Source: Triangularia verruculosa (Eukaryota; Ascomycota; Sordariomycetes; Sordariales; Podosporaceae). Taken from it: a stretch of 17,767 nucleotides of DNA. Below are positions 17,673 through 17,767 of this stretch, one piece after another. The DNA lies in contig MU864121.1 of NCBI GenBank assembly GCA_033296885.1, positions 1 to 17,767 of the forward strand, in the 5' to 3' direction. The position numbers and the translations under genes are program-made. Below the pieces are notes generated by a model. That model was not told the DNA's origin, did not search any database, and saw only the letters and a list, made by a program, of their open reading frames with translations. The stretch's first letter is position 1. Every line of letters begins with the position of its first letter.

Positions 17673-17767
17673 TGTTAAAATAGGCCCCTGTGAGGCCTAA
17701 TTTACAATGGACTGGCAGCTGTAATACTACGTGGTTATAGGTGTGAAGGAATGGAGGATTCGGCCAA
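17673..17767 (+). mobile_element. Start of a second LTR of the solo-LTR family, truncated by the window end
   Basis: The last 95 bases match 13533-13627 with four mismatches (about 96 percent), beginning TGTTAAAATAGG. Whether a full retrotransposon, a solo LTR or a fragment follows lies beyond the window. Confidence 0.9.

Noticed and set aside
1..17767. Telomere repeats, tRNA, rRNA or CRISPR-like arrays
   Set aside because: None seen by eye; the subtelomeric idea rests only on the helicase relic.

Overview
The window looks like nuclear DNA of a filamentous ascomycete (Pezizomycotina; a Eurotiomycete such as Aspergillus or Penicillium would fit, but the species cannot be read from the sequence). 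The evidence is two short spliced genes with 53- and 57-nt GT..AG introns, a Fot/pogo-type DNA transposon, an LTR family, and long AT-rich tracts whose coding relics carry mainly CpA-to-TpA (TpG-to-TpA) changes, the signature of repeat-induced point mutation (RIP).

Layout. 1-6.8 kb is heavily RIP-mutated and has no open frame over 60 codons, yet translating through the stops shows what it was. Minus-strand 5050-121 is a dead RecQ-family helicase with an N-terminal zinc-finger-like segment, resembling fungal telomere-linked helicases. It is followed by a 51-bp tandem repeat (5551-5803) and a plus-strand relic with a DUF3716-like cysteine motif and an RG-rich tail (6341-6656). At about 6.82 kb the composition abruptly becomes normal.

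6.82-12 kb is an unmutated island. Its first 2 kb has no convincing gene but holds minisatellites. Two plausible intact genes follow in tandem: a 320-aa protein with a PD-(D/E)XK-like nuclease core (8828-9843, one intron) and a 290-aa kinase-like protein (10329-11258, one intron). The kinase frame ends in a proline-rich tail that is the antisense of a GC3-rich minus-strand gene fragment (11065-11520). How the two intact genes work together is unknown; a nuclease-like and a kinase-like protein side by side is the most interesting functional hint here.

12-17.8 kb is a nested graveyard: a partly RIP-mutated HNH-endonuclease-like gene (minus, 12830-11979); a complete but dead pogo-type element (12910-15471, perfect 46-bp inverted repeats, TA target duplication) split by a 696-bp solo LTR with a 5-bp duplication (13533-14228); two unrecognised RIP-degraded plus-strand gene relics (15795-16935); an LTR-like stretch with 51-bp hairpin repeats and 33-bp repeats (16958-17672); and the first 95 bp of a second LTR of the same family, cut by the window end.

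No tRNA, rRNA, CRISPR array or telomere repeat was seen.
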